IMG/VR virus record: IMGVR_UViG_3300027754_005993
Location: 53,773 to 117,772 of that record
Direction: 5' to 3' (one strand)
DNA from: a virus
Length of the DNA stretch: 64,000 bases
Shown: positions 1-8,775 of the stretch, piece after piece
Position numbering within the stretch: the stretch's first letter is position 1
Layout of the letters: the number at the start of each line of letters is the position of its first letter
Program-made: the position numbers and the translations under genes
The notes under the pieces: model-generated
Told to the model about the DNA's origin: nothing
Seen by the model: only the letters and a program-made list of their open reading frames with translations
The model's database searches: none

Positions 1-86
1 TGTATCTAAATAGTACAGATTATGTTTGTGTTCCTGTTTCATATACAGATTTCTCAGGTTACGAACTCTGCGACGGGGAATCCTAA
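1..86 (+). CDS. 3' end of an upstream gene (partial)
   Basis: An open frame enters from the left edge (first full codon at position 3) and ends at TAA 84-86. The last residues read YLNSTDYVCVPVSYTDFSGY and then a short acidic end, ELCDGES. Its stop overlaps the ATG of the next gene (TAATG), which indicates translational coupling. Too little remains to name it. It probably belongs to the same structural operon as the two Cys-rich genes that follow. Confidence 0.6.
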   Translation, partial: YLNSTDYVCVPVSYTDFSGYELCDGES

Positions 87-1594
87 TGTCTTCAGTACAG
101 TTTAGATCAAGAATAAAACCAGCATTTGACTACTCAGATAAACTGAATAGTTATGGTGTTTGTTGTGGGACTACAGGTGCAGACAATAAAACAATAAAAT
201 CGTTTACTGAATGTTTTAATGAAGGTGGATATTTTATTCCTACACTAGATGGAAACGCTGACAGTGTTTCATGTCCAGATAGAGATACTCGTCTTGGATG
301 TTGTTGTGCGTGTTCGTATGTAACTCCAGGAGAATTAAATCAAGTACCTACTTTGGATAGCGAGGGAAACACATCAACTCCATATCTTGCATCGGGAACA
401 ACAAGTAATGTTTCTAAATGCGAATGTGACCGAGTGAATGGAAAATGGACAGAAGGAACTTGTCCAATATTGACAGCAGATACTTGGCAAACTCAATGTT
501 TAAACTCAAGCAGATTAGATGCTAGAGCACCAAGATCTTGTTGTCATTTAGAATTTGATGAAGATACAGGTTGGCCAACTTCTATTACATGTAAAGATGT
601 TTGTTCTAGTAGAGATTGTGCGCTTTTGGGAACTGAAACATATCCATCGGTGTTTGGAGACAATAGATGTACTACACCGCTCCGAGAAGGCGATCAAACT
701 ACAACATGTATTGATTCACCGTATTATTCATATATGCTTACAAGGTCTTCATTATATGAAGGATTTGTAATGGGGTCTTGTTATATCTTGGAAGATAACA
801 ATGGATCTTTAGAATATTCGTGTTCTATAACACCACAAGCATCGTGTGCTGGATATTGGATCGAAGATCAGGATGAAAACAATTCTTTCTGTACTTCAAG
901 TTTTCAACCAATCAATCCACAAAAAATATCAGGAAAATATCAAGTCCAAACGATGGGTCTTACAGCATTTAATAATTTAGGATTGACTTCTGGAGACACA
1001 TTTCAAGGTGGAATTTATATTGGAATATTCAAACCACCAGTATTAAATGGTAAAAGCAGTGAATTATATGGAAATTTAAGTTTTGCAAATCCAACATTGA
1101 CAAACATGTATGCCGATTCTGTCGGAGGTACTGCTTCACAGTGGGCATTGATTGTAAATGAAACTAAATATTCTGTACCATTTATAACAGCAAATGAAAT
1201 TGATGTAGACTATACCACTTCACTGTGGGATGGATATTACAATACTTATGGAGATGGAGTATTCAATGGAATTAATAATGCTCTGACCAATACAATTAGA
1301 TACGCTGATAGGGGAGGATTTATTGATTATTATCTACCATCAATATATGAATTGTATTTCTACAATGCCTATCTTTATAGAAATACTAAAAATATATCTG
1401 GAAATGTAATGTCGTCTTCCATATTCAATACTAAATACTTAAACAAGACCACACAGAAATCAAAGATATCTGGAAAAGGATTTGTGTATGGAGTGGGTAT
1501 GAGTATCAATTATAGTGTAAATTATAAAACTTTACTTATAGAAAAAACAAATACAGAGAGTGCTTTATTTTTTAGAAGAATCGTATTACAATAA
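86..1594 (+). CDS. Cys-rich virion protein with a DUF1566-like C-terminus
   Basis: This 502-aa protein is probably a virion component. I chose ATG 86 because GGGGAA lies just upstream and the ATG overlaps the preceding stop; an in-frame ATG at 26 would lie inside the upstream gene. The first 300 residues are rich in cysteine, often paired (VCCGTT, GCCCAC, SCCHLE). That is unusual for a cytoplasmically assembled phage protein and suggests metal binding or disulfides in the finished particle. The C-terminal third, with FIDYYLPSIYELYFYNAY, resembles the DUF1566/Lcl C-terminal fold seen in surface and fibre proteins. The position upstream of gp13 is where related phages carry accessory structural genes. 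The exact role is unknown. Confidence 0.75.
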   Translation: MSSVQFRSRIKPAFDYSDKLNSYGVCCGTTGADNKTIKSFTECFNEGGYFIPTLDGNADSVSCPDRDTRLGCCCACSYVTPGELNQVPTLDSEGNTSTPYLASGTTSNVSKCECDRVNGKWTEGTCPILTADTWQTQCLNSSRLDARAPRSCCHLEFDEDTGWPTSITCKDVCSSRDCALLGTETYPSVFGDNRCTTPLREGDQTTTCIDSPYYSYMLTRSSLYEGFVMGSCYILEDNNGSLEYSCSITPQASCAGYWIEDQDENNSFCTSSFQPINPQKISGKYQVQTMGLTAFNNLGLTSGDTFQGGIYIGIFKPPVLNGKSSELYGNLSFANPTLTNMYADSVGGTASQWALIVNETKYSVPFITANEIDVDYTTSLWDGYYNTYGDGVFNGINNALTNTIRYADRGGFIDYYLPSIYELYFYNAYLYRNTKNISGNVMSSSIFNTKYLNKTTQKSKISGKGFVYGVGMSINYSVNYKTLLIEKTNTESALFFRRIVLQ

Positions 1595-1606
1595 GGATTT
1601 TTTATC

Positions 1607-2176
1607 ATGGGATGTAATTGTAAAAACAAGAATACTGGTGGGGAACAACCACCCCAAGAACCCGCTCGCGCAGCAGCACCTGCGGATATCGTTTTCCGTT
1701 CAGAACAAGCAATTCCTCAGGGGGGATTAAAACAAAAATTGACCATGATGCAAAGCTTTGCCATGGCGATTACCTCTCGTGGAATGAACAACGAAAAGGT
1801 CACAAAACCAATCAAACAACTTCGGGTTTTAAGTTGCTTTGGCAATCAGGGTCAGGGTGGGGTACTACCACAATGTGAACATCTAAAGAAAAGTACAACA
1901 GACGGTAAGTTTTTCTGTGGTGGATGCGGATGTGGTGACCGTAAAGGTACATGGTTGACTCCAGATGATCCAGAATACAGTAAACTGGATTATCCAAAGT
2001 TAAACTGCCCATTACAGATGCCTGGATTTACAAATTATGAAAAGGCAAAACCAGATGAATCTGCATCTCCAATAACAAGAAGATATTACATTGAACAGTT
2101 GCCATATAGAGATATAGAACACATAAAAGTAACTACGCACGAAGTGCCTATACAACCACCAGAAGTTTTAAAATAA
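1607..2176 (+). CDS. Cys-rich hypothetical protein upstream of gp13
   Basis: This 189-aa protein starts at ATG 1607 after AAGGA (1593-1597). It begins MGCNCKNKN and contains a second Cys cluster, CGGCGCGDRKG, plus a CEHLKK...CGG pair, so a metal-binding (zinc-ribbon-like) or disulfide-linked fold is plausible. The C-terminal part contains YYIEQLPYRDIEHIKVTTHE and has no recognisable catalytic motif. It follows another Cys-rich gene by 12 nt and is separated from gp13 by the hairpin/late-promoter element. I do not recognise a named family. Confidence 0.75.
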   Translation: MGCNCKNKNTGGEQPPQEPARAAAPADIVFRSEQAIPQGGLKQKLTMMQSFAMAITSRGMNNEKVTKPIKQLRVLSCFGNQGQGGVLPQCEHLKKSTTDGKFFCGGCGCGDRKGTWLTPDDPEYSKLDYPKLNCPLQMPGFTNYEKAKPDESASPITRRYYIEQLPYRDIEHIKVTTHEVPIQPPEVLK

Positions 2177-2184
2177 ACAAAAAA

Positions 2185-2213
2185 ACTCTCCTTATAAATA
2201 AAGTAAGGAGAGT
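2185..2213 (+). promoter_or_regulatory. Hairpin hiding the gp13 SD, with a late promoter inside
   Basis: ACTCTCCTTA (2185-2194) is perfectly complementary to TAAGGAGAGT (2204-2213), giving a 10-bp stem with a 9-nt loop. The right arm holds the gp13 Shine-Dalgarno sequence AAGGAG, ten bases before ATG 2220. The T4 late box TATAAATA (2193-2200) spans the left arm and loop. A late transcript would start near 2206 and so lack the left arm, leaving the SD free. Read-through RNA from upstream would fold and be silent. Flanking A-rich and T-rich runs could also make it a weak terminator. Confidence 0.75.
2193..2200 (+). promoter_or_regulatory. Late promoter for gp13
   Basis: Exact T4 late consensus TATAAATA. 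By T4 geometry the start site falls near 2206, giving a leader of about 14 nt that begins within AGGAG. Confidence 0.8.
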
Positions 2214-2219
2214 GTTTTA

Positions 2220-3029
2220 ATGTCTTCAGTAAACGCACCAAATTCAAGAGAAACGCTTATAGAACATGCTCTTCGTGCTCTCGGGCATCCCGTAATCCAA
2301 ATAAATGTAGATCAGCAACAATGCGAGGATCGTCTTGATGAAGCATTGCAATATTTTACCACCAGACACTATGATGGTGTTATAAAAATGTTTTTCAAGT
2401 ATCAAGTAACTCAGACGGATCTGGATCGCGGGTTTATAAATGTTTCGGATATTCAAAACCCAGCTAGCGATCCCAATGGACCCGATGGCACTAATATTGT
2501 GTCTGTTGTTAAGATATTCAGATTCGGCACTCTTTCTGGTGTTAATATGTTTGATGTCAGATATCAGTTGGCATTGACCGATTACTTTGGAATCAATCGT
2601 GGGTTGAACGGAAGTTCATCAACTCCTCTTGCTGGGTATCAAGCGACTATGTCTTACATCAGTCTTCTTGAACAATTTTTTAGTCCAGAGAAGTCATTAA
2701 GATTCAATAAAGTAACAAATAAAATCTATGTGGATGCTTTTAGTCAAGATATAGATGCTGGTGGATATTTAATAATTGAATCATATGCAGAACTAGACCC
2801 AGATGTGTATACTAAAATTTATGATGATCGCATGGTGAAGAAGTATGTCATTGCTTTGATTAAAAAGCAATGGGGTGCAAACATGTTGAAGTATGATGGT
2901 GTTCAACTTCCAGGCGGCATCACTTTCAAGGGACAACAGATATATCAGGATGCCATGGCAGAGATTGTTGCGATAGAACAAGAGTTTGAAAGATCATACG
3001 AACTACCGATAGATTTCATGATTGGATAA
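2220..3029 (+). CDS. gp13: Neck protein gp13 (head completion)
   Basis: This 269-aa homologue of T4 gp13 (309 aa) binds the portal after packaging and, with gp14, forms the neck where the tail attaches. The N-terminus is diagnostic of aquatic T4-like gp13: an ALRALGHPVIQINVD stretch at about residues 16-30, then a QCEDRLDEALQYF helix. The start ATG 2220 has the SD AAGGAG, which lies in the hairpin described separately. It is the first gene of a tightly packed run gp13-gp14-gp15-gp16-gp17, as in related phages. There is only a 3-nt gap to gp14. Confidence 0.92.
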   Translation: MSSVNAPNSRETLIEHALRALGHPVIQINVDQQQCEDRLDEALQYFTTRHYDGVIKMFFKYQVTQTDLDRGFINVSDIQNPASDPNGPDGTNIVSVVKIFRFGTLSGVNMFDVRYQLALTDYFGINRGLNGSSSTPLAGYQATMSYISLLEQFFSPEKSLRFNKVTNKIYVDAFSQDIDAGGYLIIESYAELDPDVYTKIYDDRMVKKYVIALIKKQWGANMLKYDGVQLPGGITFKGQQIYQDAMAEIVAIEQEFERSYELPIDFMIG

Positions 3030-3032
3030 AAA

Positions 3033-3956
3033 ATGGCAACAAATCCATATTTCAACGAATATATCGGAGAACAAGATCTACTCATTGACTTGACGGTTGA
3101 AACCATCAAGGCTACGGGTAGAGATATGATTTATATACCTAGAGAATATGTCAATAAAGATGTTATCTTTGGAGAGGATGTGCTATCGCAATTTAAGGAC
3201 TCTTATACAATTGAAATGTACATTCAGTCTGTTACATCTTTCGGTGGACAGATGAACATCATCAATAAATTTGGTATCAACATTACTGATAAAGTAACTC
3301 TACAAGTAGCAAAAAGAAGATTTGATGAAGAAGTGGTTGCTAGAGACTCAACCATCACACATCCACGCGAAGGCGATTTAATCTATTTTCCATTCAATAA
3401 AAGTTTGTTTGAAATAAATTATGTTGAAGATAAAATGCCATTTTTCCAATTTGGAATTCTGACAACCTATACACTCACATGCGAACTCTTCACTTATTCT
3501 TATGAAACAATAAACACTGGTATTGCTACTGTAGATGAAGTAGAAGAAAAGAGAAAATACAATATGTACGAATTCCAAATTTCAGGAGCTCCAATTACGG
3601 GATCTATAGTATTTAAACGAGGAGATACTGTTTATCAAGTTTATGGAGTAACTGGTGCTGGAGTCACATACTCTAATGCTACAGCGGAAGCAACACTTGT
3701 TGAAATTACAGGAGCATATGCGTATATGAAAGGTATAAGTGGAATATTTGCAACAGGTCCAAGTGGTATACAATCTGTCAAGAATACAACTACAGGAACA
3801 GAATATTACCTACTGAATTACAATACAACAAATGTGAATCTTTCAGTTGACCCAATTGCTGGAGTTAATGAGATTGAAAATGATATCTACGCAGAAGCAG
3901 CGGACAACGAACTTAATTTTAGCAGAGATAATCCATTCTCAGAGGAATGCTCATAA
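3033..3956 (+). CDS. gp14: Neck protein gp14
   Basis: This 307-aa protein matches T4 gp14 (256 aa), which forms the lower collar joining head and tail. Typical features are MATNPYFNEY at the start, the segment DLTVETIKATGRDMIYIPRE around residues 19-38, and a central EGDLIYFPFNKSLFEI stretch. The roughly 50 extra residues compared with T4 lie in the second half, a Gly/Thr-rich section at about 180-260. It starts 3 nt after gp13 and its stop overlaps the gp15 ATG (TAATG at 3954-3958), so the two are probably translationally coupled. Confidence 0.92.
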   Translation: MATNPYFNEYIGEQDLLIDLTVETIKATGRDMIYIPREYVNKDVIFGEDVLSQFKDSYTIEMYIQSVTSFGGQMNIINKFGINITDKVTLQVAKRRFDEEVVARDSTITHPREGDLIYFPFNKSLFEINYVEDKMPFFQFGILTTYTLTCELFTYSYETINTGIATVDEVEEKRKYNMYEFQISGAPITGSIVFKRGDTVYQVYGVTGAGVTYSNATAEATLVEITGAYAYMKGISGIFATGPSGIQSVKNTTTGTEYYLLNYNTTNVNLSVDPIAGVNEIENDIYAEAADNELNFSRDNPFSEECS

Positions 3957-4705
3957 TGTTTAAGGTAGGTCAATCATATTATAATGAATCCATTAGAAAG
4001 GTAGTTTTAACCTTTGGTTCTATATTTGAATCTGTGTATATTACTCGTTATAATGTAGATGGTACAGAAAAAGAAAAAATACGAGTTCCTTTGAGTTATG
4101 GAAGCAAGGAAAAATTCTTCTGGAGACTGTCGCAAGAGAGCAGTCTGTCAAAGAATAGTAGAGTTGAAATTGTTCTTCCAAAAATGGGATTTGAAATTAC
4201 AACATTGATTTATGATCCAAGTAGAAAATTAAATAGAACTTTACAACGAACAAATATTGTTGATGGAAGTGTTTTGAAAGCATATGCTGAAGTTCCTTAT
4301 ATTATAAATTTTGCTCTCTATGTTTTTACCAGAAACATGGATGATATGTTACAAGTCATTGAACAAATAGTTCCATATTTTGCTCCAGACTACACAGTAA
4401 CTGTAAAGATGAATAATTTGAATGAAACTGTTGATATTCCATTCGTATTAAATAGTGTAAATATAGATGAAAATTATGAAGGAACTTTTGATACAAGACG
4501 ATCTCTTATAAGTTCATTTGATTTTTCAGCAAAAACTTACATCTACCCAAATATTTGTGGTGGAACTGGTGGACTGATCTTGAGAACTGATATAAACATG
4601 TATGATGGTGAAGAAGTTGCTGGAAGTGAATACTGGGGTGATGTTGGATATACTGGTGATTATATTACAGGTTCAAGTACTGCTGTGCCTGGAGAGTGGC
4701 CATGA
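3956..4705 (+). CDS. gp15: Tail completion/sheath stabiliser protein gp15
   Basis: This 249-aa protein (T4 gp15 272 aa) caps the tail and connects it to the neck. MFKVGQSYYNESIRKVV and SYGSKEKFFWRL are typical of the family. I chose ATG 3956 because AGAGGA (3941-3946) is correctly spaced; an in-frame ATG at 3947 would sit against that SD. A Gly-rich, acidic C-terminus follows the conserved core. Its end overlaps the gp16 start as ATGA. Confidence 0.9.
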   Translation: MFKVGQSYYNESIRKVVLTFGSIFESVYITRYNVDGTEKEKIRVPLSYGSKEKFFWRLSQESSLSKNSRVEIVLPKMGFEITTLIYDPSRKLNRTLQRTNIVDGSVLKAYAEVPYIINFALYVFTRNMDDMLQVIEQIVPYFAPDYTVTVKMNNLNETVDIPFVLNSVNIDENYEGTFDTRRSLISSFDFSAKTYIYPNICGGTGGLILRTDINMYDGEEVAGSEYWGDVGYTGDYITGSSTAVPGEWP

Positions 4706-5178
4706 GTGACGAAAAACTAACAGCAGAAGAAAAGTTATCTGAGGTTCTGGACATAGAAATTTTGCCCAAGGAAGAACCAAAGACTATAGTTCAATCTGAA
4801 ATCTTCATAAAAGAAGTAAAGATAAAACGAAAAGACCAAGTGCGACAGGATTATGATTCTGCTCGTAAAAATATGAAAGAACTCATAAATCGTGGATTTG
4901 AAGCTCTAGATGGAGTTATGAGGGTAGCAGAGGCGGGCGATTCTCCTAGAGCATATGAGGTCGCCTCTATTCTTATGAAAACTGTAAGTGAGATTAACAC
5001 CGATCTAATGGGTATTCACAAAACTACTGCGGAAGCATTAGGCGTAAATAAAGTCGTAAAGACCACCACAAATAATTCAATATTTGTTGGATCTACTCGC
5101 GATCTTCAAAATATTATTAATCAGTCTCGTAGTCAATTGAAGGCGATACCAACCGAAGAAGTGGAATATGACAGCTAA
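4702..5178 (+). CDS. gp16: Small terminase subunit gp16
   Basis: This 158-aa protein is close in size to T4 gp16 (164 aa), which regulates the packaging ATPase and recognises concatemeric DNA. It is largely helical and highly charged: KRKDQVRQDYDSARKNMKEL at about 47-66 is followed by a central helical pair (VASILMKTVSEINTDLMGIH), as expected for the oligomerisation core. ATG 4702 has GGAGAG (4691-4696) upstream and overlaps the gp15 stop; a GTG at 4696 overlaps the SD and is less likely. The end overlaps the gp17 start by 11 nt. Confidence 0.9.
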   Translation: MSDEKLTAEEKLSEVLDIEILPKEEPKTIVQSEIFIKEVKIKRKDQVRQDYDSARKNMKELINRGFEALDGVMRVAEAGDSPRAYEVASILMKTVSEINTDLMGIHKTTAEALGVNKVVKTTTNNSIFVGSTRDLQNIINQSRSQLKAIPTEEVEYDS

Positions 5179-6895
5179 AAAAGATGGTTATCTTGGTAAT
5201 CCAAATTTAAAACCCGTAGGTGTGCAACAACAATTCACACCAAATCAGGTAAAAGAATATATTAAGTGTGCAGCAGAACCTGCCTACTTTGTGGAAAAAT
5301 ATGTAAAGATTGTAGCAGTAGATAAGGGTCTTGTTCCTTTTGCAATGTATAACTTTCAGAAAGACCTTATTGATATACTACATCATAATAGATTCGTAAT
5401 AGGAAAGTTACCTCGTCAGGTAGGTAAGACTACCACCGTAGGTGCTTACCTTTTACATTATGTTCTATTCAATCAAAATATGAATGTTGCAATTCTTGCA
5501 AACAAACAATCTACTGCCATTGAAATTTTAGGCAGAATTAAGATGGCATATGAATATTTGCCTAAGTGGTTGCAGCAAGGCGTAATTGAATGGAATAAGG
5601 GTTCTATTGTTCTGGAAAACGGATCAAAGATTCTAGCAAGTGCCACCTCTTCGTCTGCAATCCGTGGCGGTTCATTTAATTGCATCCTGCTCGACGAATT
5701 TGCCCACATTCCTACCCAAATTGCTGAAGAGTTCTTCACCTCAGTGTATCCAACCATCACTTCTGGTCAATCTACCAAGATGTTCATCATCTCCACCCCA
5801 AACGGTCTTAATATGTTTTATTATTACTGGAAGGGTGCTATAAACAATCAAAATGGTTATGTGCCATTTGAAGTTCATTGGAGTCAGGTTCCAAAATATC
5901 CAGGTGGTCCACTCAGAGATGATAAGTGGAAAGAGGATATGATAATCAAGACTTCCGAGAAACAGTTTGAACAAGAGTTCGAATGTGACTTCTTGGGCAG
6001 TTCCAATACTTTGATATCATCTGCTAAATTACACACTTTGGTATATAACAAACCAATTTTAAGAACCAAAGATGGAATGTGTGTATATCAGGAACCACAG
6101 AGAAAAGACCCCGATGTGGAAAAATCTCAGGATCATCTTTATTTTATAACTGCCGATGTCGCAGAAGGTCAAGGCAAAGACTATACCGCTATGACCGTAA
6201 TAGATGTAACTGAATTCCCATACAGGGTAATTGCCACCTATAAAAACAATACAGTATCACCCCTTCTATTCGCATCAGTTCTTAGAACAGTTGCCAAGAA
6301 GTATAATAACGCATATGTTCTAGTTGAGATTAATAGCATAGGCACGGAAGTTGCCAATATATTACACACCGATCTAGAATATGAAAATATAGTTAAAACC
6401 ACCATGATGGGTAGAAAGGGTCAAATTATTACAGAGGGATTTGGTCCTGGAAAAAAGATACAGATGGGTGTTAAAACTTCAGTATTGACTAAAAAGGTTG
6501 GATGTCAAGTACTAAAGAACATGATTGAAGAAGATAAACTCATTGTTGAAGATGCCGACATTATCTCAGAATTTACAACATTTATCTCCAAAAAACAAAG
6601 TTTTGGAGCAGATGAAGGACATAATGACGACTTAGTGATGTGTTTAGTTTTATTTTCATGGGCGACTCGTCAACAGTATTTCAAGAATTTGACCGATATG
6701 GATGTTAGACTTGCGATGTATCAGCAAGATATTGAGAAAATTGAAGAAGATATGTTACCTTTTGGTTATTTTCTTGACGGAATCGAAGATTTTGAAGATG
6801 AGGCAGAAGACAAAAAATGGGGTATGTCTTCAGAAAATTGGCTTATAACAGATAAAAAAAATTATAACTTGCCATGGGATTCGTATAAAAAATAG
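5168..6895 (+). CDS. gp17: Large terminase gp17 (packaging ATPase-nuclease)
   Basis: This 575-aa protein (T4 gp17 610 aa) is the motor that translocates DNA into the prohead and cuts it. The ATPase domain shows Walker A RQVGKTT (residues 83-89), Walker B ILLDEF (173-178) and the coupling motif STPNG (209-213). The RNase H-like nuclease domain shows the three acidic positions: D330 in ITADVAEGQGKD, E387 in LVEINSIG and D487/D488 in EGHNDDLV. These correspond to the T4 catalytic triad. No insertion, intein or frameshift is visible. It is followed by a short non-coding gap with a late promoter. Confidence 0.97.
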   Translation: MTAKKDGYLGNPNLKPVGVQQQFTPNQVKEYIKCAAEPAYFVEKYVKIVAVDKGLVPFAMYNFQKDLIDILHHNRFVIGKLPRQVGKTTTVGAYLLHYVLFNQNMNVAILANKQSTAIEILGRIKMAYEYLPKWLQQGVIEWNKGSIVLENGSKILASATSSSAIRGGSFNCILLDEFAHIPTQIAEEFFTSVYPTITSGQSTKMFIISTPNGLNMFYYYWKGAINNQNGYVPFEVHWSQVPKYPGGPLRDDKWKEDMIIKTSEKQFEQEFECDFLGSSNTLISSAKLHTLVYNKPILRTKDGMCVYQEPQRKDPDVEKSQDHLYFITADVAEGQGKDYTAMTVIDVTEFPYRVIATYKNNTVSPLLFASVLRTVAKKYNNAYVLVEINSIGTEVANILHTDLEYENIVKTTMMGRKGQIITEGFGPGKKIQMGVKTSVLTKKVGCQVLKNMIEEDKLIVEDADIISEFTTFISKKQSFGADEGHNDDLVMCLVLFSWATRQQYFKNLTDMDVRLAMYQQDIEKIEEDMLPFGYFLDGIEDFEDEAEDKKWGMSSENWLITDKKNYNLPWDSYKK

Positions 6896-6935
6896 TTTAG
6901 GGCATTTAAAATATTAAAAGTAGAATTTAACTACA

Positions 6936-6943
6936 TATAAATA
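6936..6943 (+). promoter_or_regulatory. Late promoter for the tail sheath gene
   Basis: Exact TATAAATA in the 74-nt gap after gp17. The predicted start is near 6949, 21 nt before the sheath ATG. SD AAGGAGA lies within the leader. Confidence 0.8.
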
Positions 6944-6969
6944 GCAACTTAAACCAAGGAGAGAAGAAC

Positions 6970-8181
6970 ATGCCAAGACCAAATATAAGTTTTAGAGTAA
7001 ATGATGAATCTATGGTGGTTCCGATCACTGAAGGATTTTCCACAACTATTGGTGCTGTATACAACCCAACACTCAGTATGAAATCGTTAGCAGGAAACAC
7101 AAATGAAAGAGATCTAGGATACTATTTAGTACCTAATATTTCTGACTGGTATGGTCGGTTAACTGACTTTATCATCAGAACAGACGGTGGACTTTCAGCA
7201 TCATCAGGAATCACATTTTATAGTCCTGGATATTGTGCTTCCACTTATCTAAATGGATTATATGCTGGCACTGGAATTTGTGGAGGATTCTCTGCGGAAT
7301 GGTGGGCAATAAACAACTTTCTTCAATACGGATCAGCCTGCTATGTTGGATTCGGAAATGGATTGGCAGGAGTAACAGCATTCTATAATATAGGATTTGA
7401 TGTTATGTTTCAAGGAGCACCAGGAGGACTTTATCCAACAGCAGTGACAACTGTAATTGATGTTAAGTCTAGCACAGATCAACCAGCAATTGGTGTTCTT
7501 GGCCTAACTTCTTCTGCTAACGCATTTACTACAGCTCCAACTAAACCAGCAACAAATAAAGATTACACCATAGTCTATGGTGAAAAATTACATTTAGACA
7601 CTACAGGGTTGTATACAATTGAAACTTCGCTTGCTCCAGATGTTGCTGGGTGTATAGTTCGCACAGATAGAGATTTTTATCCATGGTTCTCACCAGCTGG
7701 TGCTAGAAGAGGAAGAATCCTCAATGTTCTTCGTTTAAAGAGAGCACTTTCTCCAATTGAACAAGATATTCTCTACGATGCTGGAATTAATCCAGTTGTA
7801 ACTTTTGCGGGAGAAGGAACAATTCTCTTTGGAGATAAGACAGGAGAACCTGCAACATCTTCGCTGTCGAGAATAAATGTTTCAAGACTGTACATGTACA
7901 TCAAAAAGGCACTAGCACCAGTTGCTCGCTCTATACTTTTTGAGCAAAATGATGCTGTAACTCGCTCTGGGTTTAAGATTGCTGCCGAAGGATTCTTAGA
8001 TAGAATTGTTGGACAACGAGGTATTACAGAGTATAGAGTAATTTGTGATCAGTCCAACAACACACCAGCAGTAGTTCAAGCAAATTACTTTGTTGCTGAT
8101 ATTTTAGTTAAACCAATTACTTCTATTAATTATGTCAGAATAACCCTAACAAATAAAGATCTGTCAGCAGTATTACCATAA
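6970..8181 (+). CDS. gp18: Contractile tail sheath protein gp18 (compact)
   Basis: This 403-aa sheath protein forms the outer contractile layer of the tail. The C-terminal half is clearly the conserved sheath core: a DAGINPVVTF turn, SRINVSRLYMYIKKALAP, SILFEQNDAVTRS, and the final INYVRITLTN strand. The protein is much shorter than T4 gp18 (659 aa). The N-terminal region (residues 1-260) is a Gly-rich segment that probably replaces the protruding T4 domains I-II by a simpler arrangement. It is preceded by its own late promoter and followed by the tube gene, as in T4. Confidence 0.9.
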   Translation: MPRPNISFRVNDESMVVPITEGFSTTIGAVYNPTLSMKSLAGNTNERDLGYYLVPNISDWYGRLTDFIIRTDGGLSASSGITFYSPGYCASTYLNGLYAGTGICGGFSAEWWAINNFLQYGSACYVGFGNGLAGVTAFYNIGFDVMFQGAPGGLYPTAVTTVIDVKSSTDQPAIGVLGLTSSANAFTTAPTKPATNKDYTIVYGEKLHLDTTGLYTIETSLAPDVAGCIVRTDRDFYPWFSPAGARRGRILNVLRLKRALSPIEQDILYDAGINPVVTFAGEGTILFGDKTGEPATSSLSRINVSRLYMYIKKALAPVARSILFEQNDAVTRSGFKIAAEGFLDRIVGQRGITEYRVICDQSNNTPAVVQANYFVADILVKPITSINYVRITLTNKDLSAVLP

Positions 8182-8184
8182 ATA
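8177..8184 (+). promoter_or_regulatory. Late promoter for the tail tube gene
   Basis: CATAAATA, one mismatch from the T4 late consensus and the form common in aquatic T4-like phages. It overlaps the end of gp18. The predicted start near 8190 leaves AGAGG in a 14-nt leader. Confidence 0.7.
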
Positions 8185-8203
8185 GAAAAAGAGGTAAATT
8201 AGA

Positions 8204-8758
8204 ATGGCAAGTTTAAACGAATTCAGAAGTAACTTTTTTGGTGTAAGACCAAATCGTTTTATGGTCCAAGCGAATTGGCCATCGGGGGTTCCATCACCTC
8301 CAAATGTTAATGACCTCTTCATTTATGTTAAAGGTGCGGATTTACCAGGTTCTACCATAGGAACCATAAATGTCGCTTGGCAAGGCAGAGTAATTAAGTT
8401 CTCAGGTGAACGAAATTATTCCGATTGGGTTATAAATGTTTACGATTCCAATGTGCCAACAAAGGATCTAAGAACGGGATTTGAGCGTTGGATGGAAGTA
8501 ATGGATGGTAGAAATACTCACCAAATTAATTATAACTTGGTAAGTGACTGGATCATTCGTTATAGCGATGTAACAATTGGTGAACAATCTACTCCGTCAA
8601 ACACTCAAAGTCCAAATAATTTTAATAAAGCAGTTAAATTGAAGAATTGTTTCCCAACAGATATTGGTCCAATTACATTGAACTATGATGTTGCCGATAC
8701 ATTCAGTGAATTTACAGTACAACTTGCGTATGATTATTGGGAACCAGTGGATTCGTGA
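8204..8758 (+). CDS. gp19: Tail tube protein gp19
   Basis: This 184-aa protein (T4 gp19 163 aa) polymerises into the inner tube through which DNA passes. Family features are the N-terminal SLNEFRSNFFGVRPNRFMV, the YVKGADLPGSTIG loop and the beta-rich IKFSGERNYSDWVINVYDS segment. Its size and its position between sheath and portal genes match T4 order. It has its own late promoter, which fits the high copy number required. A related tube-fold protein lies after gp23 (15198). Confidence 0.94.
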   Translation: MASLNEFRSNFFGVRPNRFMVQANWPSGVPSPPNVNDLFIYVKGADLPGSTIGTINVAWQGRVIKFSGERNYSDWVINVYDSNVPTKDLRTGFERWMEVMDGRNTHQINYNLVSDWIIRYSDVTIGEQSTPSNTQSPNNFNKAVKLKNCFPTDIGPITLNYDVADTFSEFTVQLAYDYWEPVDS

Positions 8759-8775
8759 TTTATAAGGATTAATAA

